From: Rhynchospora pubera
Lineage: Eukaryota; Streptophyta; Magnoliopsida; Poales; Cyperaceae
Direction of reading: 5' to 3'
Assembly: GCA_028095005.1 (NCBI GenBank)
Contig: JAMFTS010000044.1
Coordinates: 744,001-808,000, forward strand
DNA: 64,000 bases
In this document: in pieces, positions 33,140 to 44,774 of the stretch
Layout: every line of letters starts with the position of its first letter
How positions within the stretch are numbered: the first letter of the stretch is position 1
The notes under the pieces: generated by a model
The model's database searches: none
What the model saw: only the letters and a program-made list of their open reading frames with translations
Told to the model about the DNA's origin: nothing
Program-made: the position numbers and the translations under genes

Positions 33140-34592
33140 TTTTTAATATCATATTTATTCTCTTACATCATAAGTGTTTTCATACTAATCCAATCAATAA
33201 TTTTATAATTTTAATACACCAATTCTATAATGCATGACTATTTTTTTTAATATTAAGTTAAATAAAAGAAGAAAGTGTTCGTCTCTTCTTTCTCCTTATG
33301 CCCAAAGCCCCAAACACACATTGTTCCTTTCCTTCTCCTTGTTCTTCTACTTTTTCCGTTTTTTTTTTTTTTGGAAGGAAGGAAAGAGTCAAATCTAACT
33401 TTTTTTTTTCCCAACATGAAAAGTCAATTTCTATTTTTTTTTTCTGAAAAAGTTAGTGTAGTGCTTGCACTATTGAGCACCCTTTTATTTTTTTCTGAAA
33501 TCTTAACGGTATCTTAGAATATAATAAAGAATAATGCAATAAGTTTCAATGTTGCTACTTGCTATAATTTGGATAGGACAATGAAACACAACAGTGTCAT
33601 TCTAATTTAAGAAATTCAAATGACATTCTCTAATTTCCATGATATTATGTAAATAGATGTAATGGATTGTAAAAAGTGAAAATAAAAGGAGAAATTTCCA
33701 TGATATTTCGCCACTCAATTTTATTTTAATCTAATGTAAAAATCGGTCTCTAATTTCCATGATATTTTGCCACTCAATTTTATTTTATTTATTGATGAAA
33801 TTCGCCACTCAATTCGAGAAAAAGTGCCCAAGAATTGTTCATAAACTAAATAATAAAAGGAGAAACTGGCTGCATAATTACAGCAGCCATGTGGGATGTG
33901 ACCACGCAGTAGTAGAAAGAATCTGATAGAGAAAAGAAAAAAATAAATTGAACGAAGTCTAAAAAGAATAAATTGCAGCAATCATTATCAGGGAGGGATC
34001 ACATCACATCAAGAGTAGTCTTAGGTTGAGTCAAATCAAATTAAAAATCAAAAGACCATCTGACTGACCATGTCAAGTGTACAGACATCCTCTTCGCCCC
34101 ATGACCATGAGGCCCTGAGTCCCTGACCTAAATAAATATTAAAAAAATGTAATTTTTTTTTTTTTAACTTGAAAGTTAAAACCAAACCTATCTTCATCAG
34201 TGAAGTACCATAGACAAAAGAGAGTTACTGAGCAAAGAGACTGAGCTTTCAATGAAAGAGCGAATGCTGCTTTTCTTTATTATCGGCATTGTTGTCTAGA
34301 TCTTAGACTGGTCACACACTGTACCTCTTTCTCTTTCTCTCTCTCTGCGTGTGTTCAGTACACAACTCCCAAGAAAGTTAAAGCAATGAGAGGGACAGAC
34401 GCAGCAGTACTCTCTCAAGAGTCACTATATGTAGAATCCATATAGTGAAAAGAGCTCTCTGCTTTTATTCATTATCATTCACAGTTTGAAACCCCTTTGA
34501 AACGAAAACAGTTCATCAAAATTACATTTAGATGTTGTTACGTACGTCTTGACCACTTACAATCTTGAAAGTGTTCTTACTTCAAAATTATA
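33140..34592. other. Intergenic DNA with short direct repeats
   Basis: No gene found. AATTTCCATGATATT recurs three times at about 33630, 33690 and 33750, twice followed by the block GCCACTCAATTTTATTTTA. A perfect 10-bp inverted repeat TCACTATATG ... CATATAGTGA lies at 34421-34448 after a CT-rich run, possibly part of a leader or a small hairpin. Confidence 0.5.
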
Positions 34593-34595
34593 ATA

Positions 34596-34914
34596 TGGCT
34601 CTGTTTGGATCATATGAGATTAAGGATATAATTAGTTATTCAGAATTGAAATTCTTAATCGTAAATTTTTAAGAATAAGTTTAATTTCAGAGTAAAGTTT
34701 TTGTTTGGATATTGCAAGGAATAAAAAATGAGCTGTCTTTTTCCTCTTTTTAAGTTTTAATCTCACTCTCTTATTCTAACGTTTTGTTAGATTAGTTAAT
34801 CCGTTTCCTAACCGGAGTAAACCCTTAGATTTAAGTTGTTTGGATTGTGCCTTAATCAAGAATAGCTGTTTACTCCTGAATAATTTCTTATTCCCATCCA
34901 TCCAAACAAAGCCA
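34596..34914. mobile_element. TIR element (MITE), 319 bp
   Basis: Ends TGGCTCTGTTTGGAT and ATCCAAACAAAGCCA (14 of 15 match), with ATA on both sides (34593-34595 and 34915-34917) as a 3-bp duplication. Longer than the 10.1/18.5/20.6-kb copies and with a different interior, but its ends belong to the same TGTTTGGAT type. No coding capacity. Confidence 0.75.
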
Positions 34915-35015
34915 ATACTATAAATATGGGAAAAAAAATAATTGCTTCAAAGTCTAGTAATTGATTGCTAATATTTATCAAATTTAATATAGTTAAAAAA
35001 ATGGCTTGATCTAAA

Positions 35016-35377
35016 TGTAAACAAAAGCAATCACAGAAAAGAACACGAAGATTTTACGTGGTTCGGTACAATATGTACCTACGTCCACGACTCACACACA
35101 CCACACTTTTTATTTCTTTTCAATAATAATGGAGTACAAGAGAGAATTGGGGAAGAAGATAGGTCAGAAAGGAAGAGGGAGGCGCCTCCTTTATAATAGG
35201 TAGGCTAATATTTCTTTTTATTACATTTCCATATATGCATAAATCATAAAAAGGAAAGTCAGACGGTCCAACTCGGACCGAGTTCTGGCCAACTCGGACC
35301 GAGCCAAAAAGGTGTGGTTCAACTCGGTCCGAGTTCAAGCCATCTCGGACCGAGCCAAACAACCCCTTTTCTCCACA
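35016..35377 (-). repeat. 3' LTR of copia element 2
   Basis: 362 bp, TGTAAACAA...CTCCACA on the + strand. Contains AACTCGGACCGAGTT (35270-35284, perfect) and three weaker copies up to 35360. Confidence 0.95.
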
Positions 35378-35384
35378 CTCCCCC

Positions 35385-37451
35385 TCAAGTTGGCAGGTAG
35401 ATATCTTGCATGCCCAACTTGCAAATCACTCCCTGAAAAATGGTACATGATACCCCTTTGGTTAGTATATCTGCCAATTGCTCATCAGTTCTCACGTGAG
35501 GAATGCTAATGACTTTATCTTCTAAATTCTGTCGAATAAAGTGCCTATCCACTTCAATATGCTTGGTCCTATCATGTTGCACCGGATTGTGAGATATTGC
35601 AATAGCTGCCTTGTTGTCACAGAACAACTTCATCTCCCTGTTATCATAGAGACCAAGATCCTTGAGTACTCTCTTTATCCACAGTAATTCTTGCAAACCT
35701 TTAGCAATTCCTCTGAACTCTGCCTCTGCACTTGACAAAGCTACCACCTTTTGCTTTTTGCTCCTCCAAGTAACCAAGTTACCTCCAACAAATGTGAAGT
35801 ATCCAGACGTGGATTTTCTATCAGTCACATCTCCAGCCCAGTCAGAATCTGTATATCCCTCAACCTGAAGATGACCATTCCTTTTGAAGAAGATACCTCG
35901 TCCTGGGGATCCCTTGAGATACCTTAAAATCCACATGACAGCTTCCATATGTTGTTCACTAGGAGCATGCATAAATTGACTCACCACAGACACAGCATAA
36001 GCGATATCAGGCCGAGTATGTGACAAGTAAATGAGTCTCCCTACCAATCTCTGGTATTGATCCTTATTTGCAGGTGCCTGATCAGAAAATACACCCAACT
36101 TGGTGTTCTGTTTGGTTGGTGTGTCAACTGGTTTGCAGTCCAACATACCTGTTTCAGCAAGTAAGTCAAGCACATACTTTCTTTGAGACAAAGAAATACC
36201 TTTCTTATTGCGTGCAACTTCGATTCCAAGAAAATATTTCAACCCTCCTAGATTTTTCATTTCAAACTCTTTAGATAATTTTTCTTCCAAATCCCGGATT
36301 CCTTCAGAGTCATCACCTGTGATTATCATATCATCAACATAGATTATCAAGATAACAATTTTACCTTTATTCTTGAGGAAAAATAAAGTGTGGTCAGTAT
36401 CACTCTGAGTGTATCCATATCCTCTCATAGCACAGCAAAATCTTCCAAACCAAGCTCTAGGGGATTGTTTCAGACCATACAATGCTTTCTTCAATCTACA
36501 CACAAGAAGTTGGTTGCTTGAGTGACTGTATCCTGGTGTGATATCCATGTAGATCTCTTCATCAATGTCACCATGTAAAAAAGCATTCTTCACATCAAAT
36601 TGATGTAGAGGCCAGTCCCTATTTGCTGCAATGGACAATAAGATCCTCACAGTGTTCAGTTTTGCTACAGGAGAGAAAGTCTCCTGGTAGTCTACTCCAT
36701 ATGTTTGAGAATAGCCCTTTGCTACCAGTCTTGCTTTGTACCTGTCAATTTCTCCAGTGGGCCCATATTTGACTGTAAATACCCATTTGCAGCCTACTGC
36801 CTTTCTGTCTTTTGGTCTTGTCACCAGTTCCCATGTCTCATTCTTTTCAAGTGCATCCATTTCTGTCTTTATTGCATCCACCCATTTGGGATCACTGAGT
36901 GCTTCATTCAGATTTCTTGGAATGTGAACTGACGACAAGGTTCTATCAAATTCTTTCACAGAAGATGGCATGTGAGACATAGTCATAAAGTTTGCCGTTG
37001 CATACCTGCCCTCACCAATCTCATCTGGTCTATACCTCTTAGGAGGTCTGCCTCTGTTGATTCTGAAAGGTAACTGATAACCATGATTAGTAGTAACAGA
37101 TTCAGAAGTAACATGTTCAGAATTACTTACCTCTGACTCAGGAAATTGATCATGTGGTGAAGTAGGAGACTGTATCATTTCTTCATCTTCACTTTCCAAA
37201 CCTTCTTCAGATGGACCCGAGTTAGCCAATGGGTCCATTTCTAGATTCAAATGCTCACATTCAGTCGAACTCGGACCGAGATGGGTCGAACTCGGACCGA
37301 GATGGGTCGAACTCGGACCGAGATGGGTCGAACTCGGACCGAGATGAGTCCAACTCGGACCGAGTTGAACAGGTTCATTTGGGCAAATCTCAGATTTCGA
37401 ACCAAAAACATCATTTCTTACTGCATCGAACCAGAGTTCATTGTCTATCAC
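35385..37451 (-). pseudogene. RT-RNase H part of copia element 2 pol
   Basis: 688-residue minus-strand frame. N-terminal acidic linker with five LGPSSTH-type repeats that are encoded by palindromes, then RT: WVFTVKYGPTGEIDRYKARL, FDVKNAFLHGDI, LKKALYGLKQSPRAWF and an intact YVDDMIITGDD box; then RNase H with YTDSDWAGD, DRKSTSGY and FCDNKAAIAI, ending LGMQDIYLPT-stop. All catalytic residues expected of copia RT are present. It is in frame with the protease-integrase part, separated only by a TAG (37461-37463) on the minus strand. Confidence 0.93.
37264..37372. repeat. 21-bp tandem array built on an ACTCGGACCGAG palindrome, inside pol
   Basis: Five steps spaced 21 bases apart, each with CGAACTCGGACCGAGATG; the last differs (CAACTCGGACCGAGTT). 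On the minus strand it codes LGPSSTH repeats in the linker before RT. The same palindrome occurs dispersed in this element's LTRs. Confidence 0.92.
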
Positions 37452-37460
37452 ACTCTCCCC

Positions 37461-38990
37461 CTAAGAATGAGTCTGGTTTTTACAGAAATACCCTTCATTT
37501 TCAATAAATGTCACATCCATGGTGGTATAGACTTTTCTAGAGGATGGATTCATGCACCTATAGCCCTTTTGATGTTGACCATAGCCTATGAACACACATT
37601 TTTCAGCACAAGGATCCAACTTTGACCTTTGATGTTTCTGTATATGAACATAGGCAATACACCCAAATACCTTTGGTGGAATTGTAAGGACAGAGGGAAT
37701 TAAGCAGTATTTTGAAAGTACTTGCAAGGGTGTTTGGAAGTCAAGTACCACAGAAGGCACCCTATTCATCAAATAAACTGCTGATGTAACTGCATTATCC
37801 CAATAAGAATGAGGTACATTGTTTTCTAGCATCATTGCCCTAGTCATTTCTAGGATTTGCCTATTCTTTCGCTCTGCTATACCATTTTGTTGGGGAGTAC
37901 CCACACAACTTGTTTCATGTATAATCCCATTGGTGTTAAAGAATTCTCTTACTGTTTTGTTGACAAATTCACTTCCATTATCACTTCTGAAAATTTTAAC
38001 ATTTCTATCAAACTGGTTCTTTACCATGGTAATGAAAGATTTGATGGCAAGTGGTACCTCACTTTTATGCTTTACCAAATTAATCCATGTCATTCTGGTA
38101 CAATTGTCAACAAATAACACAAACCATCTGTTACCACCTAGGGATTCAACTGGGGAAGGCCCCCATACATCAGAGTGAACCAGGTCAAAAGGAGTGGTTT
38201 TGTCATTATCCAAGTTCTTAGCAAAATGGGCTCGATGACTCTTAGATTTAATACATACCTCACACTCAAAAGATTCGTTCTCAAATCCAGAAAATAAACT
38301 TGGATAAAGTTTCTTGAGATACCCGAATGAAGGATGTCCCAAACGTCTGTGCCACATCCAAATTGAAGACTTCCTACTTGAACTCGAGCCAGCTGATAAG
38401 TGAGCTCTTCCAGTAGCTATGTCTTCCAAATGATACAGTCCTCCCTTCTTAATACCACGACCGATAATCTCCTTTGTCATAAGGTCCTGAAAGAGACAAA
38501 ATCTGGGATACATGAGTACAACACAGTTCAGTTCTTCACACAATTGACCTACAGACAATAGTCTTGATGAAAGAGAAGGAACCAATAAAGTATTTGAAAG
38601 AGTTAGAGAAGAGGAAAATTGAACATCTCCAGCCCCTGTGACTGGATAAACTTCCCCATTTGCATTGACGATCTCAGTCCTCCTTGGATGAGATTCTCTT
38701 ATCAAGTCGTCCTTATTGTAAGTCATATGATCGGTTGCCCCTGAATCTATAATCCAACAATCGTTTAGGTTTTGGATATGAGTCATGGTTTCTGGTACTT
38801 TGGTTGTTAGAGATTTGGGGTCGGTTTCGGTGTTAAAATTCAAGGAAGAAAGATCAACTGCGCAGTAACTCACGCAAGGAATAAACTCACACAGTAACTC
38901 GGTGAGATCTCGTCGAGAAGAACAAGTCTGATTGTGCAGTAATTCGCACAACGAGGAATCAACTGTGCAGTAACTCGCACAGGGATACAA
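37461..38990 (-). pseudogene. Protease-integrase part of copia element 2 pol
   Basis: 509-residue frame on the minus strand. An N-terminal Cys-rich stretch (repeats of CASYC/LCELL, encoded by hairpin units at 38859-38982), then protease WIIDSGATDHMT, integrase zinc region (HRRLGHPSF ... CEVCIKSK), catalytic Asp (HSDVWGPSP), second Asp (FRSDNGSEF) and Glu (TPQQNGIAERKNR). Ends at a TAG after ENEGYFCKNQTHS. The start of the natural polyprotein is lost with gag; the apparent N-terminus is an artefact of the deletion. Confidence 0.92.
38859..38982. repeat. Four hairpin units with constant CAGTAAYTCG core
   Basis: Units: TGCG-CAGTAACTCA-CGCA (38859-38876), CTCAC-ACAGTAACTCG-GTGAG (38886-38906, slightly longer core), TTGTG-CAGTAATTCG-CACAA (38932-38951) and CTGTG-CAGTAACTCG-CACAG (38963-38982). 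Arms differ between units but are complementary within each. Lies between the primer site and protease of copia element 2. Confidence 0.9.
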
Positions 38991-39024
38991 AAACGATAAT
39001 AATGCACAGATCTCAGAACCTACC

Positions 39025-39036
39025 GCTCTGATACCA
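39025..39036 (-). other. Primer-binding site of copia element 2
   Basis: On the minus strand, TGGTATCAGAGC directly follows the 5' LTR. This is the classical match to the 3' end of plant initiator Met tRNA. Confidence 0.95.
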
Positions 39037-39398
39037 TGTAAACAAAAGCAATCACAGAAAAGAACACGAAGATTTTACGTGGTTCGGTACAATATGTACC
39101 TACGTCCACGACTCACACACACCACACTTTTTATTTCTTTTCAATAATAATGGAGTACAAGAGAGAATTGGGGAAGAAGATAGGTCAGAAAGGAAGAGGG
39201 AGGCGCCTCCTTTATAATAGGTAGGCTAATATTTCTTTTTATTACATTTCCATATATGCATAAATCATAAAAAGGAAAGTCAGACGGTCCAACTCGGACC
39301 GAGTTCTGGCCAACTCGGACCGAGCCAAAGAGGTGTGGTTCAACTCGGTCCGAGTTCAAGCCATCTCGGACCGAGCCAAACAACCCCTTTTCTCCACA
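39037..39398 (-). repeat. 5' LTR of copia element 2
   Basis: Same 362 bp as the left LTR; the only difference I see is A versus G in the run before GGTGTGG (about 35311 and 39330). Confidence 0.95.
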
Positions 39399-39403
39399 CT
39401 AAA

Positions 39404-41045
39404 ACTATTTGAGGAAAATTAAATCCCTTGAAGGAAACTTCCATAAATAGAGAGATGGTAATATTGGAACGAGCAGAATCAACTTAATTTCACACGAGGG
39501 GAGGCAAAATAATCAAAATCGAAAAATTAACAAAAGTAATATTTCAACAATTCATCATCTCCACAACGAATCTATTGATTTCTTGCTTTTGAATTCAGTT
39601 TAAAAAAAAAAAATCTTACTAGAATATATGTTCTGGAGTGGTCCTGATATTATTATTATTATATCAGTTATTGCTGGTTTCATCAATATATAGACCTGTT
39701 TCTGGATATGATTTAGTGATTTACTATTTCTCTTGCATGATGCATCATATGTTACGTTTCTATTAATCCATATGGAAGGATTATAGAGGCAATTCTATCG
39801 AAGAATTCTAGAGGAATCAGATTTAAGAGAGAAAAAAAAGACCATTAATTGGGCCGGAATTTTTCTCTATGAAACCTAAATTTTATTAGAAGATGCAAAT
39901 ATGTCCCTATATAAAAAAAAAACTCGCGAAACAATTAATGCCTGGAGTATCAGAAAGCTTGCACTACAAAGTTATGTTTGGACTTTGGATGCATATGTTA
40001 AGGAATATCTCAATAAGCACAAATACTTGAACGCATTGGTTCTATACATCAAAGAGCTGCTGGCGCGTGCGCGTCACATTTTTTAATGTTGGTCCCGAAA
40101 TTAAGCAAATTTTGTCATTTTGTTTAATAGTTGTTATCATTTACAAAAATCAGTATAAGCATGAAAAGTATTCAATTGGGTCCCAACAGCAAAAGAAGGT
40201 CAATAAAGCTGCAACACTCCTTGGTTCTATTTGTGTTTTATTTTTTTTTTCCCTATTTTTCTAAGATTTATTAGGCTTAGAGGGGAGGGGACCCTCCTAC
40301 TACTTGTCTTCCTCCAAAACTTTTCAATTTTTAGTGCAACTTTAATTTCTTCGTTTTGTCTGCTCTCTTACTCTCAGTACTTCTGTTGTCTTCTCTTTCA
40401 AAAACCGGCCAACCATTGGGGGTTTAGGTATGCTTTCTTTTTAAAATCCCATTAGTGACATTTCTTTGTCACATTACAATGAGTTGTAATCTTATTTCAT
40501 TGTGGCTGTTGTAATAATTTAAGTAGGCATTTGGCTGCTCTCATTTGTTCCCTTTTGTCGTTTTCTTATTTCATCAGCTTCATGAATATCATTTTTTGAC
40601 GTATTAGGGTTTTAGGAAGTTTCTAAGGTTACTTTTGTCTGAAAATGGTGGTTTAGCAGAAAGCCATAAAAACTGCAACTGCTGTTGTTACCTTGTTAAG
40701 CGTTTCATGTTCTGGGACTGTAGCCTACAGTTTACTTAATGCTAGTCCCTGATTTAATTACTCTGGACTGGGATCTGTACCAGTACCAAATTACAAATCA
40801 CCTCCTATATATATAAGATCTTAATTACTGCTTATTTATTATTCATTAATGATTAAAGGCAGAAGTACCTTACCATAGAGGACCCAAATGTGATAATTGT
40901 TTGGTTCTATTTTTTTTTTTTTTATTCATGATATTCATATCTTACAATTTTTAAAATTAAGTTATATTTTTACTCTCTCAGGTCAAGCATACATTACCTC
41001 GGTTACAATTCAGGTGCTTTAGGGAATTATATTATCCCAAAAATA
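39404..41045 (+). promoter_or_regulatory. Upstream region, leader and leader intron of the second BLH gene
   Basis: A CT-rich leader (about 40290-40427) ends at a donor (TTTAG|GTATGC, exon end 40427). The acceptor is TCTCAG at 40978-40981 (or a second AG near 41012), 64 bases or fewer before ATG. The copia element 2 insertion ends about 1 kb upstream of the leader, so part of the promoter may have been displaced. No certain TATA box. Confidence 0.5.
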
Positions 41046-43079
41046 ATGGATGACCGATCAATAAACAATTTATCTCAGGCATTTCCAACTTGGAATGAAA
41101 GGAGTCAGGTAGAGACTGCACAAATTAGTTCTCTAACTCTATCACCGCAATTTGAAACAATAAGCCCTGGAAATGGCTTGTCGCTGAGCCTTGCTTCTCA
41201 GATCCAACCTGACCCAACAAAAACTGTTTGCTTCAACTCTCCAGCCTATGTGCTCCAAAACTCTCCTTATTTGAAGCCGGCACAAGAGCTACTTAATGAG
41301 ATGGTGTGTATCAGCAGTGCAGCTGAAATAAGTGTTAATGAAGGAAGATCATTCAATGGAAGGTTTCTTCAGTTAGGAGAGAGGATAAAGTGTTGTTCTT
41401 CAAAAGAAAAAGAGAGTGTTCAAACCAAGCTAATTGCACTGTTAAATGAGGTTGATATCTGATATATATCTGTTTTTGAACCCTACTCTAATTTAGTTAT
41501 ATACTTATATGTGGACCAGAGGTAACTTATTACATATCATGCCACATTATCTAATAAGTTACATAAGAGAAAAGGAACGGAAACTTACTAGACATCATGG
41601 CACATTCTGTAACAGAAATTTATCTAGCTAAGTTTTAGATTGTTAACTAAATATAAATATCAAATTATCTGAAAATTCCAACCTTTTTTGTTCTTTTGAC
41701 AAAAATCATTCAATTGTTTCTGGTATCTTCAGTTATGTAAGAGAGAAAAATTATATCAAATTAGGATCTTTGGTATCTCTACACCTGTGAGTGTTTGCTC
41801 CGACCAACTTTTTGGGTCTAAGGAGTCCATAATTCCAAAAATGACAATTACGAGAGTTGGTATGGTATAATTATATTTATTTGATATGATTGCATTCTAC
41901 AATTTTCAGCTTGAGAGCCGGTATGATCACTACTTCAACCAAATGGACGAAGTTATAGCCTCATTTGAATCTATGCTTGGAACTGGTGCTGCTTCATCTT
42001 ATACCACTCTCACAATTCAAGCAATGCTTAAGCATTTTGCAAACCTCAGAGATGAAATAATCACTCAAATAAATGCCTCAAAAGACTCAAGGCAGGAAGA
42101 GGAGATGATGGCAAACAATGGAATGACGAAAAAAGAGAGTTTGAGAAATCTTGCAATGATGCAGATGAGGCAAGTATGGAGACCATTAAGAGGTTTGCCT
42201 GAAGATTCAGTTCTGGTGCTTAGAGCTTGGCTATTTGAGCATTTCCTTCACCCGTAAGTTTTTGAATGTTCGTTCGAAATGATTTTTGGCTCAAAAAACC
42301 ATTATAGCTGTTTTCATAATATACCTTCAAGTTTGATTTCAAAAACCTGTAAGTTGCAACATTTTGTATGCATATTTAAATTTAAACTTAGTTCCTAAGT
42401 GTTCTTTTTCCCTTGAGAAAATTCGTCCATTCTAGCTAGTAGGGTTTTAATTTAGCTTTCACATGCAAATGCAATGGTCTCACAAGTCACAACTGTAAAT
42501 TAATGAGTTGAAGTTGGTCCCTATTAATTAGTATCATTATGCTGTGATTCAAACTTATTCCAAGATTGACAATATCCAGTAATCAATATTCATGGTTTTA
42601 GGCTTTTAGCTCTAGATGTTTGACACAAAATATAAAAAAAATGTTTGGAAGATATATATGCATTTGTTTTACTAAGTTCTTTTGATATTTATATATTTCC
42701 AAGCCGATGTTTTGAAAATAGATTCCCTTAAACTTATTGTAATTTCAAATTGATGGTTTTCTTGGTGGAGCAGTTATCCAAATGACAATGAAAAGCTCAT
42801 GCTGGCTGTCAGGACAGGGCTATCCCGAAGCCAGGTAACAATATCCCTTCCAAGTTCCAATTCTTCCCTTCTTTTTTCTTGGGGTGAGATTACTTAGTTC
42901 TAATGTATGATGCGTCTGATGTACAATAATTGCTAAGTTTCAACTTTCAACTATATATTCTTCCGCAGATATCAAATTGGTTCATCAATGCTCGGGTAAG
43001 GCTGTGGAAGCCGATGATAGAGGAGATGTACAAAGAGGAGTTTTTGGATGATCCAAGAAATTTAAACACTTATTCTTAA
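41046..43079 (+). CDS. Compact BEL1-like homeodomain protein, BLH11-like (4 coding exons, 306 aa)
   Basis: Nuclear TALE transcription factor, likely a KNOX partner. Exons 41046-41450, 41910-42253, 42774-42834 and 42969-43079; introns GT...AG at exactly the same codon positions as in the first BLH gene. Residues: SLSLS-type GLSLSLAS 44-51; SKY-type box SPYLKPAQELLNEM 73-86; BELL region about 136-200 beginning LESRYDHYFNQM; TALE homeodomain about 227-288 with HPYPND loop and ISNWFINARVRLW. The protein ends 16 residues after MYKEEFL, so the long C-terminal region and ZIBEL motif of the first gene are absent. Arabidopsis BLH11 is likewise short (about 290 aa) and lies next to BLH3, which supports a BLH11-like call; this is from memory, not alignment. 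The donor GAG|GTTGAT after exon 1 is weak but GT. No break in the frame. Confidence 0.9.
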
Positions 43080-44698
43080 TTAGTATTTGTTTTGTCACTT
43101 GCTCATACCTAAGAAGTGAGAATCTTAATTACTATTTGAAAGATCTAAAATGCTCAAATTTTCCGCGACCTGAATGATTTTGGTTGTTATAGTGTGTGCG
43201 TTGGCACTGCTAATGTGCTTTAGATCACATCAAAAGTACTAAAATTTTTAATTTCGGTCAAATTAAAAGGGGAAGCCTGTTAAGAGCTTCTGAAAAATGA
43301 GATATCAGATGACACATCATATAGATTCATAAAAGATAAAATTACCACTTACCAGTATGACAGGTTCCAATTAATAGAGTATGATCGAATTGCAGTTACT
43401 CATTAACTAACTATCAAGTATCAACCAAATTTTAATATTAAGAGGTTAAATTCCATCTTGACAGTCTACATTGAAATGAATTGGTGTCGTCTAGATCTGC
43501 CTGAGACCATCCAATTAAAGAATTCATTTTCACTAGAGAGAAGCTGGATATCTAGGTGAAGTATACATTGGTGGCTGCTGCGCTGTATGATTAATGCAAA
43601 TATATGTAGAAACACACACATACATACATCTACATATATTCACATAATTAATCGACTGAACATAAAATCGTGACCTGATTAAAAAAAATTGTTTTTGGAA
43701 AACATAAATATTACTTTTTGGCTTTATCGTGAGTACTGGCAAATGTATCCAGTTTCCACGTTCTCTTGTTAACAATTTGATTACTTATCTGGCTGATAGT
43801 TAACGAGTTTAAATTATTTCTTAGTTCAATATCATTATAAAAAAAAAATTAACTCTCAATAATGAAACAAAACATACAAATTTTACATGCAAACTGTTGA
43901 ATATTTTTCTTAAAAAAGGAGAACTAAAGCTGGGTCTTAGAACTAGAAGGTGCTACTAGCTAGATTGGGTTTTATGACACTGAATTTAACTAAAGAGATG
44001 GACAATGAACTTAAAGTTTAACCGAGTACAGAAACAAAAGTTTCTAGCCGCAAGAAATCTACACCTGGTATATTGCAGATAGCTTGTTCCTAGTCTCAGC
44101 TTTCCACTAAGTAACACAGCCACACAGGTAATATGCAATTAGTAATTTTTTGATTGAAGGAGGAAGTTTGATTGAACCAATTCAATAGTTAAGAGTACTC
44201 ATTTCAATCAGGGAAAAAATTAGGATCCATTTAAAAAGACTTTCAGGTTTCAGCATAATTCTTGAATCCTTCATGAAAGATTTGCGTCATAAAAGGCCAC
44301 TAGTAAGCGTAACAGCGAAAAACTGCTTTTCTTAGAAGCCCATAAAGTTCATTGCATACAGCCCAATTCAAAAAAGTCTCTTTGTCGCGGGTCATTAATT
44401 GTACCATTTTCTGGGTTGGGTTGGGCTAAATATAACCTACTGTTGTCTATAAGCTCAATTTCTGTTCAATTATACAAAGATAGCAATAATATAAAATGTC
44501 TATACCTTTTTTTTATTCAAAAGAATAGTAAATAAATAATCTTTTTATTTGGAGCGAAATAATGCTAAAAACTCTGATTGCACGTTAACATTTTTAGCGT
44601 AACATTGAAAACATTACAAAAAATAGTCTTATCCTTTGTTTAGTTACTCTCTTTATATGGACTACAAATTCTTATTATTTCTTTCACTTCTCTACAAC

Positions 44699-44774
<76 letters not shown>

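Larger units (their letters stand above)
35016..39398 (-). mobile_element. Ty1/copia element 2: young, gag-less, near-intact pol
   Basis: 362-bp LTRs differ by a single base by eye, and a perfect 5-bp duplication CTAAA flanks the element (35011-35015 and 39399-39403). The primer site on its own strand is TGGTATCAGAGC, the initiator-Met tRNA type, and a polypurine tract precedes the 3' LTR (35378-35390). Protease, integrase, RT and RNase H are present on the minus strand, with one in-frame stop between integrase and RT. Only ~45 bases separate the primer site from the open frame and there is no gag, so it must have used gag in trans. It separates the two BLH genes. Confidence 0.95.

Noticed and set aside
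37251..37625. Plus-strand frame with RTEMG repeats
   Set aside because: Antisense shadow of the 21-bp array in copia element 2 pol.
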